DNA of 44,328 bases, taken from NCBI GenBank assembly GCA_030141605.1, contig JAQGDQ010002429.1, forward strand, positions 1 through 44,328. Reading direction: 5' to 3'. This document shows positions 8,306 through 17,608 of the stretch, in pieces. The translations under genes were made by a program, and so were the position numbers. Position 1 is the stretch's first letter. Each line of letters opens with the position of its first letter. Source of the DNA: Tubiluchus corallicola (Eukaryota > Priapulida > Priapulimorpha > Priapulimorphida > Tubiluchidae). A model generated the notes under the pieces. It was given only the letters and a program-made list of their open reading frames with translations. It had not been told where the DNA came from and searched no databases.

Positions 8306-10291
8306 TTAATTTGAAAAAGAGATATACGGAACAATCGCCGTCATCGTCAGAGGCAGCGGTTGATCCTGCAAAATCTGTACGCTCTGTTGGCGCCTGTGAA
8401 CACCCTCCATGGATATTTCACGATCACCAGAAAATAAAACCGGCGCGCCATCCATAGCCAACGATAAATAACGCGTCGGCAATTGCTGGCAATCTTCCGA
8501 TATACCCCCTACTTTTCCACCAACCGTAGCGAAAAAACGAACATTGATCTTATAAAGACGCCTCATGCTGCCAAGACGATTGTCGTTAAAACTATTGGGA
8601 TCAATAATCATGCTCTCATATAAAGAGTCATACTGAAACCCTATATAAACACACGAAGCTTCCGTCTCCAAAAAAACACGCCCATTGTCCACAACCTCAG
8701 GTTTGTGACAACATCCGTCCGCTAAAATACTCACCTCTTCTCCCTCAAGATGCTCCAGCCCATCAATAAAATTCGTCTTCTCTCCCTCGTAGACAATACC
8801 GCTGTCAACAAAAAAAGCGCCTTGAAAATCACTCTCTCCAGAAGGAATATATTGCGGCGTTAGAAATTCAATATACCTCTTGATCCTATCGCCAACCTTC
8901 CGACGAACAACAAGCCATAACACTTCCTGATCCTGATAGCGAGAAACAGCGATATCCTCTATGAAACTTTGCTCCCCCCCTATATCATGCCGATGCCAGG
9001 AAATAATAGAACTGTCCCGAAAAAGAGTCGCCCCAAGAAGCCGCCCGTCACACCCTTTCGCCCAAAGTGTATACCATGGATTTTGCTGCCAGATAATTTT
9101 GTCAATTTTATTATGCAATAAATGACGCGATAAAATAGAAATATCCGGCGTTTTCCAAGCGTCATTCTCAAAACTCCAGACCATCTCATGAACACTTCTT
9201 CCGCTACTATGAATAAAAACCATAAGATTATCCGTCTGAGCAGGAATCGACGCCGCTGACGATAAAGATGTCTCCCGTAGAACATTGATATTAAACGGAG
9301 TCAAACTTGCCCCTAAATCTGTCGGAACAATACGAAACCCACCATTATTCGCGCCCGCGAAAAGCTCTCTTCCCGCAAAAAGCCACTGAATATTTGTATC
9401 CCCCTCTCCTAAAACAGTCACTGTAATCGCTTTGTCATCTTCTATCTGCCCATGAGCAGTCGGAGAAAAATTGTCAATATCCCTGTTTGAGGAAAACCAA
9501 ATCGTATCCGGATAATCCCTCACACCCGCCGCGACAATCCTGTTTTCAAAGATAATTCCACACGATGGCCAACCGGTCTTCTCACTCCAGGCGCCAAGAC
9601 GCCACTGGTTCGTCAAAAGCGATGCGGCAAAGCCTTTCTTAGTATCACACATAACTTCCTTATAGTTGAGAAACTCGGTAATAACACCCCATCCCCAATT
9701 TTCATCATGCTCTAACCGTATGAGCCGGCCAACATCATCGCTTCGAAAATATTCCGCTGTACATCTGATCTTAACATGCCCAGACAGCGCGGTGACATGC
9801 ATTCTTTCTTCTGTCGTATTCACATCCAGCCATGGACCATCCTGCATTTTAAAAACACTTAAAAACCAGCCTTCCTCATTTAAAACAAGCTGGTGAGGAC
9901 ACACATCCGGATGCCACAAAAATAATGTCGACTTATACTGACACCATTTAAGATCACGAACCATACCTTCTGACCAAGGCGCAGAGGATTCACACAAGAC
10001 AGATTTCTTATCATCATCCGCCCTGATAACACGATAGTAACAATCCCCAAACTCAATCATAAAAGCACCATACCGACGAACCGCGAACGGAATTAAGCAG
10101 GCCCTTTTATTGTCTTTTGTCTCAAGGACAAACCGTGTCCCAGGACGACGGGTCACAGGGCCCTGAGGCATCGGAAGCATATTCTTCAACACTTTACACG
10201 CATGAGCATAACGAGGAAGATCAACACGACCATAAAGCCATGGGGACCATTCTCCTGCGTTCGCTGTCGTAATAAGAGGTAAATAACGCAT
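8306..10291 (-). CDS. Tail tubular protein B-like phage structural protein (gp12-like)
   Basis: The 661-aa protein begins with the widespread signature TTANAGEWSPWLYGRVDLPRY. It continues ACKVLKNMLPMPQGPVTRRP, then an IPF...YGAFMIEFGDCYYRVI segment. This N-terminal block marks a common podovirus tail protein that builds the nozzle below the connector. The rest is beta-rich with repeated Trp-containing strands, in keeping with a beta-propeller tail nozzle. It sits 13 bp downstream of the gp11-like gene and 39 bp before the gp14-like gene. Identity as a phage tail structural protein is firm. Exact equivalence to T7 gp12 is inferred from gene order. Confidence 0.8.
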   Translation of the reverse strand: MRYLPLITTANAGEWSPWLYGRVDLPRYAHACKVLKNMLPMPQGPVTRRPGTRFVLETKDNKRACLIPFAVRRYGAFMIEFGDCYYRVIRADDDKKSVLCESSAPWSEGMVRDLKWCQYKSTLFLWHPDVCPHQLVLNEEGWFLSVFKMQDGPWLDVNTTEERMHVTALSGHVKIRCTAEYFRSDDVGRLIRLEHDENWGWGVITEFLNYKEVMCDTKKGFAASLLTNQWRLGAWSEKTGWPSCGIIFENRIVAAGVRDYPDTIWFSSNRDIDNFSPTAHGQIEDDKAITVTVLGEGDTNIQWLFAGRELFAGANNGGFRIVPTDLGASLTPFNINVLRETSLSSAASIPAQTDNLMVFIHSSGRSVHEMVWSFENDAWKTPDISILSRHLLHNKIDKIIWQQNPWYTLWAKGCDGRLLGATLFRDSSIISWHRHDIGGEQSFIEDIAVSRYQDQEVLWLVVRRKVGDRIKRYIEFLTPQYIPSGESDFQGAFFVDSGIVYEGEKTNFIDGLEHLEGEEVSILADGCCHKPEVVDNGRVFLETEASCVYIGFQYDSLYESMIIDPNSFNDNRLGSMRRLYKINVRFFATVGGKVGGISEDCQQLPTRYLSLAMDGAPVLFSGDREISMEGVHRRQQSVQILQDQPLPLTMTAIVPYISFSN

Positions 10292-10304
10292 GATCCCCCC
10301 CTCT

Positions 10305-10862
10305 TTAAATCATTCTGGATTCAATCCAACCGCTGTGCTCTATCGATCCGGCGGTCCCCTCCTGAGCGTCTGCCGATCGCGCCCTTGCGTACTCAATTTC
10401 AAAACGTCGGTATAAATCCTCCCCAAGCGACTGGTTGTCCGTTAAAACAGGCGCTAACTCAGCCGCCATTTTCGCCGCGATAACACGACGTAAACGCGCG
10501 TCCATCTCGCTGGCGCTAATACGGGAAATATACGTAATACGAGCAAAAGAAGCATCACTAAGCAACTGCCTTCCCTCGCACCGCCACGGCTCCCCTTCTT
10601 CAAACTGCCATACCCGTAAACAGGAGTCCGGAAGCTGAAATTGATACTGAAAACCCCACTCGGGCGCTGACGATAAAGGCGATAAAAATTTACGCCGAAT
10701 AGCACAGTTCCAAGGGTAATCCTGTATGACCTCATCTCGAATCTCCGGCCAGAGACTAGCGCAAATCCCCGACAAAACCGTCCCCTCATCAAACGAGGTG
10801 ATATTCTCCGATTGAACCAGCCATAATGCCCTATTACAAATTTCTATCTCCTTTGAAGCCAT
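10305..10862 (-). CDS. Tail tubular protein A-like (gp11-like head-tail adaptor)
   Basis: The 185-aa protein begins SKEIEICNRALWLVQSENIT, the usual opening of the T7 gp11 family in which ICNxAL is conserved. Later come SLWPEIRDEVIQDYPWNCAI and IAAKMAAELAPVLTDNQSL, also family hallmarks. The protein forms the ring that joins the portal to the tail nozzle. It directly precedes the gp12-like gene, as in T7-like phages. The start has a Shine-Dalgarno AGGAGG a short distance upstream on the minus strand. Confidence 0.85.
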   Translation of the reverse strand: MASKEIEICNRALWLVQSENITSFDEGTVLSGICASLWPEIRDEVIQDYPWNCAIRRKFLSPLSSAPEWGFQYQFQLPDSCLRVWQFEEGEPWRCEGRQLLSDASFARITYISRISASEMDARLRRVIAAKMAAELAPVLTDNQSLGEDLYRRFEIEYARARSADAQEGTAGSIEHSGWIESRMI

Positions 10863-10896
10863 ACCTTTTCCTCCTTGCTCACCCGCTATAGTCCCT

Positions 10897-11358
10897 CTAA
10901 TCCATCACATAAGAAACATAACCGTATAAAATATTCCCGCTATTAACCGCTCCATTGAAAATATAAGATGATACCGTCACACCTTTCCTCGTCTTCAATA
11001 ACGTCGCGGGATGAAATATTTTCTCCCCTGATGAGGCAATATTGATATTAGACGCTATCGCAGAGTAATCTTCCAAAACCTCCTCTCCATCAATATTCAC
11101 AAAAGGCATATAGCCAATATTCATCTTCTTGCTGCCACCCCAGCTGTTGTAATAACAATAGAGCGATAAAATCCGTAAACATCCCGCCGGCAGCTTTATA
11201 AGCCTGACAAGAGTGATCGTGTCACTATGATTTTCTTCCGGGCGAAACTCAAAAAACGCAACCCTGATACGCCCATGTAAATCTGTTGTCGCATTGTGAA
11301 TAATCGGAACACTCTCCATATCCGCAATCTGTTTGGACTCTAAAATTTTTATGCTCAT
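10897..11358 (-). CDS. Unknown phage virion-module protein (possible decoration protein)
   Basis: The 153-aa product starts MSIKILESKQIADMES. I chose this ATG over a longer in-frame extension to 11406 because AGGGGG lies just upstream of it. The protein contains an LVRLIKLPAGCLRILSL segment and a beta-rich C-terminus ending in YGYVSYVMD. I do not recognise a specific family. Its place between capsid and tail tubular protein A is where podoviruses often keep a head decoration or stabilisation protein, so that role is a guess from position. Confidence 0.6.
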   Translation of the reverse strand: MSIKILESKQIADMESVPIIHNATTDLHGRIRVAFFEFRPEENHSDTITLVRLIKLPAGCLRILSLYCYYNSWGGSKKMNIGYMPFVNIDGEEVLEDYSAIASNINIASSGEKIFHPATLLKTRKGVTVSSYIFNGAVNSGNILYGYVSYVMD

Positions 11359-11414
11359 TTTTCCCCCTGTCTTATATGTTTCAAAGCATCTTCCATACAG
11401 ATGCATCCCGCCTT

Positions 11415-12311
11415 TTAAATCGTCTCATCACAGAGAATCTCAACAACTTTCCTCTCCTCCATCCTTGTCGCTCCACACTCCAAGGAAGCATAGACCTGTA
11501 CCGCATTGCGCTTGTCTTTTCGATACGAGATATCCGTCTTAATATTCCCCGCACACGCCAACACAATTCCCGACTTGGACCAGCATAATACACTCCTGAC
11601 TTTATCCTTGGTAACCCCCAGTAAATGAGAACTGACACGAATAAACTTAAATCCCAAAAATGTATCAATTTTCCCGTCCACAAGAGCCTGAACAGTGTTA
11701 TAATCCATACTGGTAACCTCTGTCGTCCGTAGCAAGTTGCTGATTTGCCGCGCTGTAACAGCGCAATATTGCGCCTCATCATCATCTACATCCGCGTCAT
11801 CAAGCATCTCACGCGCAATCCTAAGCTTGTCAATCGTTAAGCCGCTCGCCTGCGCGCTTCCCGATTCCGACCAGTCAACAGAAATCCGCTGAGAATCCGG
11901 AAAAGGCACCGCCGTATTCCCCTTGCGACCCGACCATGCTGTCGATGTCGCCGCGATAATAATACGCTCGTCCTTCTTACGCCCTAAAGCATAAGACGCG
12001 TTTTGAGCATAAGCCGACGTCGGATCAACCAACATGCTCAGCTGATCCTGCCGATCAATAAGATCCCCCCAATCCGCAGATACCAAAGTAACAGCCCGCC
12101 TGTCATGACGAGTCTCCACAAGAGGCGTGTCCGCATGACGCGTCGTAACATCAATCGCTTCCGTAGGACCAATACGATCATAAAAATAACGCTCTACACC
12201 TTGAATCTCATTGCGAACACAAGGCGCTAACTTCGACCCTCTCTGCTGTAAATTCAGCTCCACAGCATGATGATAACCATCCGCATGAAACATCGTAATT
12301 GATTCAGACAT
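11415..12311 (-). CDS. Major capsid protein
   Basis: The 298-aa protein matches a capsid family common in alphaproteobacterial podoviruses. Visible hallmarks are GVERYFYDRIGPTEAIDVTT, then TLVSADWGDLIDRQDQLSML, then VDPTSAYAQNASYALGR. VTSMDYNTVQALVDGKIDTF and GFKFIRVSSHLL follow in the C-terminal half, and LCWSKSGIVLA after that. It assembles into the head shell. It follows the scaffold gene by 15 bp, the classic scaffold-capsid pair. The reading frame is intact, in contrast to TerL and the Bbp19-like gene. Confidence 0.9.
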   Translation of the reverse strand: MSESITMFHADGYHHAVELNLQQRGSKLAPCVRNEIQGVERYFYDRIGPTEAIDVTTRHADTPLVETRHDRRAVTLVSADWGDLIDRQDQLSMLVDPTSAYAQNASYALGRKKDERIIIAATSTAWSGRKGNTAVPFPDSQRISVDWSESGSAQASGLTIDKLRIAREMLDDADVDDDEAQYCAVTARQISNLLRTTEVTSMDYNTVQALVDGKIDTFLGFKFIRVSSHLLGVTKDKVRSVLCWSKSGIVLACAGNIKTDISYRKDKRNAVQVYASLECGATRMEERKVVEILCDETI

Positions 12312-12326
12312 TTTTCCCCCTATTCT

Positions 12327-13034
12327 TTACTTATTCCGTGTAATTGCTTGCGTTAAATTATTGATCTTCTTCATCGCGCTTTTATGAGAAGGATGTCCCT
12401 TATCCATAAGTGCTGACATAAAATCACGATCCTGCGATAACGCCATCCTCTTTTCATGCGCCCGCTGAGGTGAAAGCATCGCCTCTGAATCCTGATGGCC
12501 CGCAAGACTGTCTTCCGTCATGGCATCCCCGATAGACGCGAGCGCGTCCATCACTTTCATACCTCCCACAATATCTTCTAAAATGGCAACAGATTCCGGA
12601 TCCATACCAAAATATCGCGCGGCCCTCCTAGCGCTCTCAAGCTTTACGCTAAAATCCGCACCCCACTGTTGCCGCATACGATCAGAAAACGCCATATGAT
12701 CCATATACAGCTCTTCACGAGACTGTTTCCATTTGCTAAAAATCGTCTCTATAAAAGCATTATGAATTGCCTCCGCCTGCTTTCGCGTCAGACTCTGATC
12801 ATAAGCGCATTGGCGAAACCAGTCGGTCATATCATGATCATAAATCTCCTCCATATGCTTTGGGCACGTAAACGCATAAGAATCCAAGCTTTCCGGCGCT
12901 TCTACACGCTCCTTAAGACTGAGAAAAGCACGAATAACATCATTCATATTTTCCCACCCTTCCCGTTGCGCTATCGCGTCTAAATCGACCCCTATATCAA
13001 CAGATTCGCTCTTGTTGTTCATATCATTCTTCAT
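12327..13034 (-). CDS. Capsid assembly scaffolding protein
   Basis: The 235-aa product is acidic, helical and Met/Gln/Ala-rich, as scaffolds are. It has an N-terminal region with DIGVDLDAIAQREGWENMND and a basic C-terminal tail (HKSAMKKINNLTQAITRNK) that would bind the capsid shell. The segment FSDRMRQQWGADFSVKLESA resembles the gp9 scaffold family, where a new capsid assembly protein often has WG-x-DF/Y. I set the start at the ATG at 13034 because GAGGA lies 8 nt upstream. The longer frame to 13049 begins with TTG. The start overlaps the end of the Bbp19-like frame by 11 bp. Confidence 0.75.
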   Translation of the reverse strand: MKNDMNNKSESVDIGVDLDAIAQREGWENMNDVIRAFLSLKERVEAPESLDSYAFTCPKHMEEIYDHDMTDWFRQCAYDQSLTRKQAEAIHNAFIETIFSKWKQSREELYMDHMAFSDRMRQQWGADFSVKLESARRAARYFGMDPESVAILEDIVGGMKVMDALASIGDAMTEDSLAGHQDSEAMLSPQRAHEKRMALSQDRDFMSALMDKGHPSHKSAMKKINNLTQAITRNK

Positions 13035-13350
13035 TTCTATTTTCCTCAATTACCTTTAAGATATCCAAAGAGTGTGTCTCTAACATTTCAAGAATATGCA
13101 GAAAGACATCACGAGCCCCTTCATTAAACGCCGTCTGATAAGGATCATTCGGAACAAAACTTGTCTGCCCCATGCGACAATAAACCGCAAGGTCTGCCAA
13201 GACATCTTTTGAGGCCTAACTTCCATCCCCTAACGTCGACTGCCACGCGAATAAAATATCCCTCGCTTTCTTCTTTCCCCATAGCCTAACAAGCCACTCT
13301 ACGCTGTTTTTCATAAACCGTTCTTCTCTTTCCCATGGTGGGCTTTTCAA
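13024..13350 (-). pseudogene. Bbp19-like phage protein interrupted by an in-frame amber codon
   Basis: The 303 bp between portal and scaffold are not empty. On the minus strand one frame runs from a TTG at 13350 (GAGGG upstream), or an ATG at 13314, to a TGA at 13024-13026. It is broken only by a TAG at 13216-13218. The upstream part ends LFAWQSTLGDGS. The downstream part begins ASKDVLADLAVYCRMGQTSF and continues FNEGARDVFLHILEMLE. The VLADL...TAFNEGxRxVxLHI pattern is that of the Bbp19 family, small proteins found between portal and scaffold in this kind of phage. Length without the stop would be about 107 aa, normal for the family. It could be a nonsense mutation, a readthrough site or a suppressed amber. 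Confidence 0.75.
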
Positions 13351-13352
13351 CC

Positions 13353-14909
13353 CTATCCCTCTATACCCTCTTGCTTTTCACGTACCATACCTTTGTCATA
13401 ATACGCCTCTCTCATCTGACTGACCTCTTGAAGAGGGCGGACAATCCTCGCCGGAAGACCATAGGCGTGCGCTAAAACACGCACGGCTTCATCCGTGTCA
13501 AAATTGTCCCATACCTCCGGGTAATAAGCCGCCATCGATTCAATCGCCTCAAAAGACCTGAGAACAGACGTTCCCTCAGTCGCTTTCTGCGCTCGCGCCA
13601 ACGGGCTGACATACCCAATATCAATATATTCATTTCCTTTGAGAATATCCGGCAAAGGCGGCAATAAACCACTGCGCTTCATAATGTTAAACTGCCGCTT
13701 GATTAAAGGATCAAGAAACTCCGATTGAATCCGACCTAAATGCGGACCCATCAAGCGAAGCTTTTCCTCCTGACGCATCAGCGCTTCCGTCGCTGTTTTC
13801 AGCGGCTGGCCAATCATCATCATCAAAGACCAACAGAACGCTTCACGAATAGCCTCCCGCCTCTGCTCCTCAAGCTCAAGTCCTGGACCTATACTGTTTC
13901 CTGAATGAAGAGGTTCATAATTTTTTCTACCCGTAACAGGATCAATCCCGCCATAAATAATCCCCCCCGGTACAGTTCGAATTCCTCGGACAGACGCTTC
14001 ATCAGGCGCTAAAAGAGGAGGATCCGCCTGCTTCTGAGCCGCGACAATCGTTGTCTTGCTCATGGCGTTCACCATGCGAATATCAGGAAGCGCAGACATA
14101 GCAGGACTCTCTCCATAAGGGCTATGAGTCGTCGTGGACCAACGGGGAACCTGCCAGGGAAATTCATAATATCCCCCCTCTGAAACAATCTGCCCACTTT
14201 CTTTCTCCACATAAAAAGATAGCCATGGCATACACTGCAATACAGCGCTCTTCCTTAAAGCGCCATGCATACTGTCGCGTGGAAAAATAGCGTGAGTAAA
14301 CGTAAATTTCTTATCCGGAGATTTCTCAAGCGCCTTTCTCATCTTAGGAGGAAGAGCCGACTCCCCCCACATAGCGACCGCGTTGGAAACCGTCAGATCA
14401 AATTGCCGGAATAAAGTATCAACCTGCTCTGCCGCGTTCTCAACAATACAACATTCAAAAACAGGACGACAGGAATATAAAATCTTATCATCCTTCTGTA
14501 GTTCACCAACATAAAAAAACGCCGTCCCAAAACAGACTAAATCCATATAAAGATCCTGAACACGCGCGTAAAAACGTTGCCCTCCCGATAAAAATGTACG
14601 CCGCATTCTTCTGGTCACTTCATCAAGCCATAAACGCACATCCCTCCTGTCATCAATATCCGCGTCATAATGATGAAGTGTAAACCATTCATTGGCAGCA
14701 TTGGTCATCATCCCCCAAAGTCCCGAAGAAAGATAACTCGCGGCTATTGAGGCCGTACTATCATAAATTTGCCTCTGATGACCAGATGCCTTCATATGCA
14801 TCGGGCGCACAAAAGAGTCTATTTCATGCCATTGCCGCTCTTTAAAATTTCTCTCTGTTAGCAAATCCTCATGACGACATAAAATTTCCAATGCTCTACT
14901 ATCCTGCAT
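13353..14909 (-). CDS. Portal (head-to-tail connector) protein
   Basis: The 518-aa protein belongs to the bacteriophage head-to-tail connecting protein family. Conserved segments include RQWHEIDSFVRP, then IYDSTASIAASYLSSGLWGM, then LYMDLVCFGTAFFYVGE. The basic core motif is WSTTTHSPYGESPAMSALPD followed by VNAMSKTTIVAAQKQADPPL. It forms the dodecameric DNA-entry ring and docks TerL. Its Shine-Dalgarno AAGGGGAAG lies just upstream of the ATG. The 176-bp gap before it (14910-15085) is AT-rich and holds only a weak 7-bp stem-loop at 14975-14994. Confidence 0.9.
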   Translation of the reverse strand: MQDSRALEILCRHEDLLTERNFKERQWHEIDSFVRPMHMKASGHQRQIYDSTASIAASYLSSGLWGMMTNAANEWFTLHHYDADIDDRRDVRLWLDEVTRRMRRTFLSGGQRFYARVQDLYMDLVCFGTAFFYVGELQKDDKILYSCRPVFECCIVENAAEQVDTLFRQFDLTVSNAVAMWGESALPPKMRKALEKSPDKKFTFTHAIFPRDSMHGALRKSAVLQCMPWLSFYVEKESGQIVSEGGYYEFPWQVPRWSTTTHSPYGESPAMSALPDIRMVNAMSKTTIVAAQKQADPPLLAPDEASVRGIRTVPGGIIYGGIDPVTGRKNYEPLHSGNSIGPGLELEEQRREAIREAFCWSLMMMIGQPLKTATEALMRQEEKLRLMGPHLGRIQSEFLDPLIKRQFNIMKRSGLLPPLPDILKGNEYIDIGYVSPLARAQKATEGTSVLRSFEAIESMAAYYPEVWDNFDTDEAVRVLAHAYGLPARIVRPLQEVSQMREAYYDKGMVREKQEGIEG

Positions 14910-15085
14910 TTTTATTGCTTCCCCTTAATTCAATACCACTTGAATTGAAATGTGAATAAAATAAAACCCGCCTCTTTTACTTAACAGAGTAAAACACCTA
15001 TATCCCTCTCATTATGAAACAAATATATTCTATAAATATTCACTTTCTGTTCATATTTACAGCCATTAAACATTCTTTGGTTTTT

Positions 15086-15571
15086 CTACTCACTTTTTTT
15101 ATTCAATAAGCTGTATAAAATAAAATCCTCCCGCAAACGGCCAAAGGCAGGCAAATAAGCTTCCTTATAAAATCCAAGACACTCAAGCCATCTGTGTGTT
15201 CTCTCATAACAGGCAAGGCTATAGCAGATCATTCTATGCATTCCTTTTTTTTCAAGCGATTTAAGAAATCTGTTCCTGATATATAGTGTCGCGGCAATAG
15301 AAACATCCGGCCAACGATCTGTCGCAAACATCGCCCCCCCATATACACCTGGCCATAACTGCGGAGCCGCGACAATCGCAACAGGAATAACCCTATGCCC
15401 CTCCTTGATCGCGATCTCTACGCCATTATAGTTTTCCTCCGCAATATCATGGGCGATCGTCTCAATCTCATCACCATACCGCAGCGCCATAATCTCCTGA
15501 TGATCACAAGACCGTATACGCGAAACGACAAAAGCGATATTTTCATAACAAAGCTTTTGAAAAATAACCAC
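15086..15571 (-). CDS. T7 gp13-like internal virion protein (GNAT-like fold)
   Basis: The 161-aa protein has the pattern of the T7 gene 13 family, short proteins related to acetyltransferases. The features are an early DIAEENYNGVEIAIKEGHRV, then AAPQLWPGVYGGAMFATDRW, then a C-terminal AYLPAFGRLREDFILYSL. The start appears to be GTG at 15571 with GGAGG 4 nt upstream. Placement between terL and portal differs from T7 but is common in related prophages. A role in virion assembly is taken from the family. The sequence shows no obvious catalytic signature of an active acetyltransferase. Confidence 0.7.
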   Translation of the reverse strand: MVIFQKLCYENIAFVVSRIRSCDHQEIMALRYGDEIETIAHDIAEENYNGVEIAIKEGHRVIPVAIVAAPQLWPGVYGGAMFATDRWPDVSIAATLYIRNRFLKSLEKKGMHRMICYSLACYERTHRWLECLGFYKEAYLPAFGRLREDFILYSLLNKKSE

Positions 15572-15621
15572 ATTTCCTCCTTATCCCGCAACTTCCCGCT
15601 GATAGATATCAACAATTCCTC

Positions 15622-17195
15622 TCACCAAGAAAAAGGATCATAATCCTCCCTCTCATTCCCTATAGGACGTTGACGCTCACGGTAAAGGCTTTTATTCCTA
15701 GAAATCAGCCAGGCAAACGTCAACGCGGCAGCGTCACCCGCATCTGTTGAAAATCCCAGCCGTTTGCGGATATTTTCTTTCGACTCCAATAAAAGCTGCT
15801 CGCTGGAATTAAACCGAAACATCGGCGCGCAAAAATGACGATGCAAAATATCATCATCAGGAATATCCGCGCCTCCGGGATCCATAATCCATTCTCTTAA
15901 ACGTCCCCACATCTCCGCTCTTTTGTTCGCATATTGCCGTGTATCATCCGCTTTAGAACCAAAGTTCACCAAGGAAATAATCGACTCAAACCCCAGCTCC
16001 ACAAGACGATCATAAATCGCCGCGCCACCACCACCAGAATCAATACACGCCAGATAAGCCCCTGTTTTCTCAATAATATTCGCGATCCAACCCGCTAACT
16101 CCATACTGTTATCACTGTCGCGATGCTCGTTCACATGGCTTCCCAAACGACGACCGCAACGATCAATAATCCACGATAAATCACCTCCCCCTCTTGCGAC
16201 ATCAATACCTAGTATAATTCTATGATGAGGGCTGCTTTCCAACTGATTACGACGCGCAGCCAAAACATACTCGGGCTTGATAAACGTATAGTGAGAAGCG
16301 GAAGTCTGAAACGCCTCCACCGCTGTCGCCGGAAACTCCTGCTTGAATTTCCAGCAAGGTCCCATTTCCGGATTCTCACCAACCCCCTTGGCTAGCACTT
16401 CATTTCGGCGAAAAGCCCAAAAAAGCTGCTCATCATTAAGAGAATAGCTTTTCCCATACTCACGCCACGCTGTCGGAAAACTCCACCCCTTAGGCACAGA
16501 GCGACAATAACCCTCATTCCAAAACCAAGGAAGAAAAATAAGCTCAAACTCCCCTTTTCCAGACTCCGCCGCTACACACATTTCATAAAATACTCCGCCA
16601 ATACCATTGGCCGTGCTTTCTAAAATAATTTCTGTGTCATCCTGATCAGCAACAGCTGTTACAGCGCTAGCAACATTACTATCTGCTCGAGGCCAGAAAG
16701 AAATTTCCGACCCATGAAAAAACTGAATTGTATCAGAGCGACCAATATCTCTCCCTCCTGCCGTTGCAGCATGATAGCTGCTATCAAGACGATTAAAATA
16801 CATTTCACTCACATTACTCCGACCCATATAAGGACAAACAAATGTAGGGCAATATTTCTGAAATCGGCGCGCCATCTCCAGCAAATTCATGGTTGCCTCC
16901 TTGCGATGAGCCACCAAAAGACAACGAACTCCACGACGATGTGTTATATAATGATAACTGCGCGCAACAACATAGGTTGATATTCCTAATTGACGCGCCT
17001 TTAAAATCAATATCCGAGCCCGACCTGTTTTTTTTTCTGTGTGCAAATCTTCTGATGAAGTATAAATTGTGTTCGATTTAATTTTAAAGAACGAATACCT
17101 TGTGTTGTTGTCCTGATCTTAAGGCACTTTTGGGCATAATATGAAAAATCGTCTCGTAACCTCTCACGGATACGACGTTCATATAAATCCATCAT
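15622..17195 (-). CDS. Terminase large subunit, reading frame split at an A9 tract
   Basis: TerL is the ATP-driven DNA packaging motor and headful nuclease. The main part (17046 to 15622) has the Walker A-like segment LILKARQLGISTYV, the Walker B region ending EIILESTANGIGG and the nuclease motif IILGIDVARGGGD. A second nuclease acidic pair lies in STDAGDAAALTFAW. Its N-terminal ~50 residues are in another frame, starting at the ATG at 17195 and reading SYYAQKCLKIRTTTQGIRSL then LNRTQFILHQK. That is the normal TerL N-terminus. The two frames meet at nine A residues (17028-17036). One extra A or a -1 slip joins them into about 524 aa, the usual family length. Either the gene is dead or slippage rescues it. 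Confidence 0.85.
17028..17036 (-). other. A9 homopolymer, frameshift point in terL
   Basis: The minus strand reads CAG followed by nine A and then CAGG. In the upstream frame this forms A AAA AAA, a classical slippery heptamer for -1 ribosomal shifting. A9 tracts also promote transcriptional slippage. The upstream frame stops at a TGA 13-15 nt after the tract. Confidence 0.85.
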
Positions 17196-17565
17196 CAACA
17201 CCAGAATAAAAACCGTTAAGATGTTCCTCTATTCTGTTTTCCAAAGAGCGACGCTGATCTTCTTCTAGATGTGGAAATAGATCATTATCACGTATTAAAG
17301 GGGATAAAGATTCCGGGCTAATCGCAAAAGCACGCTCCGCTAAAGCCATATCACAACCCAACAAAAACTCCCGCCGATATTTATTGGCGCTCTCACAGTC
17401 AATTTCCTCCATTACCTCGTCAGCCGCTATCCTTCCTAAAGCAAGATGATAAACCAATTGAGCAATATCCTCTGTCTCCGCCCTTGCCCAGACTTTTTCA
17501 CAACAGCTTAAAAATTGCTCAAGAGATAAGTCACTATTAATAAATTCAAATCCCTTCTCTGACAT
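17179..17565 (-). CDS. Unknown phage protein, terminase small subunit candidate
   Basis: The 128-aa acidic protein lies immediately upstream of terL and overlaps its start by about 17 bp. In phages this is the usual place of the small terminase that recognises packaging DNA. The sequence is mostly helical, with FINSDLSLEQFLSCCEKVWA near the N-terminus and RRSLENRIEEHLNGFY at the end. I see no clear helix-turn-helix and do not recognise the family from sequence. The start has GAGGAA upstream. The role is inferred from position only. Confidence 0.6.
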   Translation of the reverse strand: MSEKGFEFINSDLSLEQFLSCCEKVWARAETEDIAQLVYHLALGRIAADEVMEEIDCESANKYRREFLLGCDMALAERAFAISPESLSPLIRDNDLFPHLEEDQRRSLENRIEEHLNGFYSGVDDGFI

Positions 17566-17608
17566 ATTTTTTCCTCACCTATTTTTCATTAAAGCAAATA
17601 ATAGTGCA

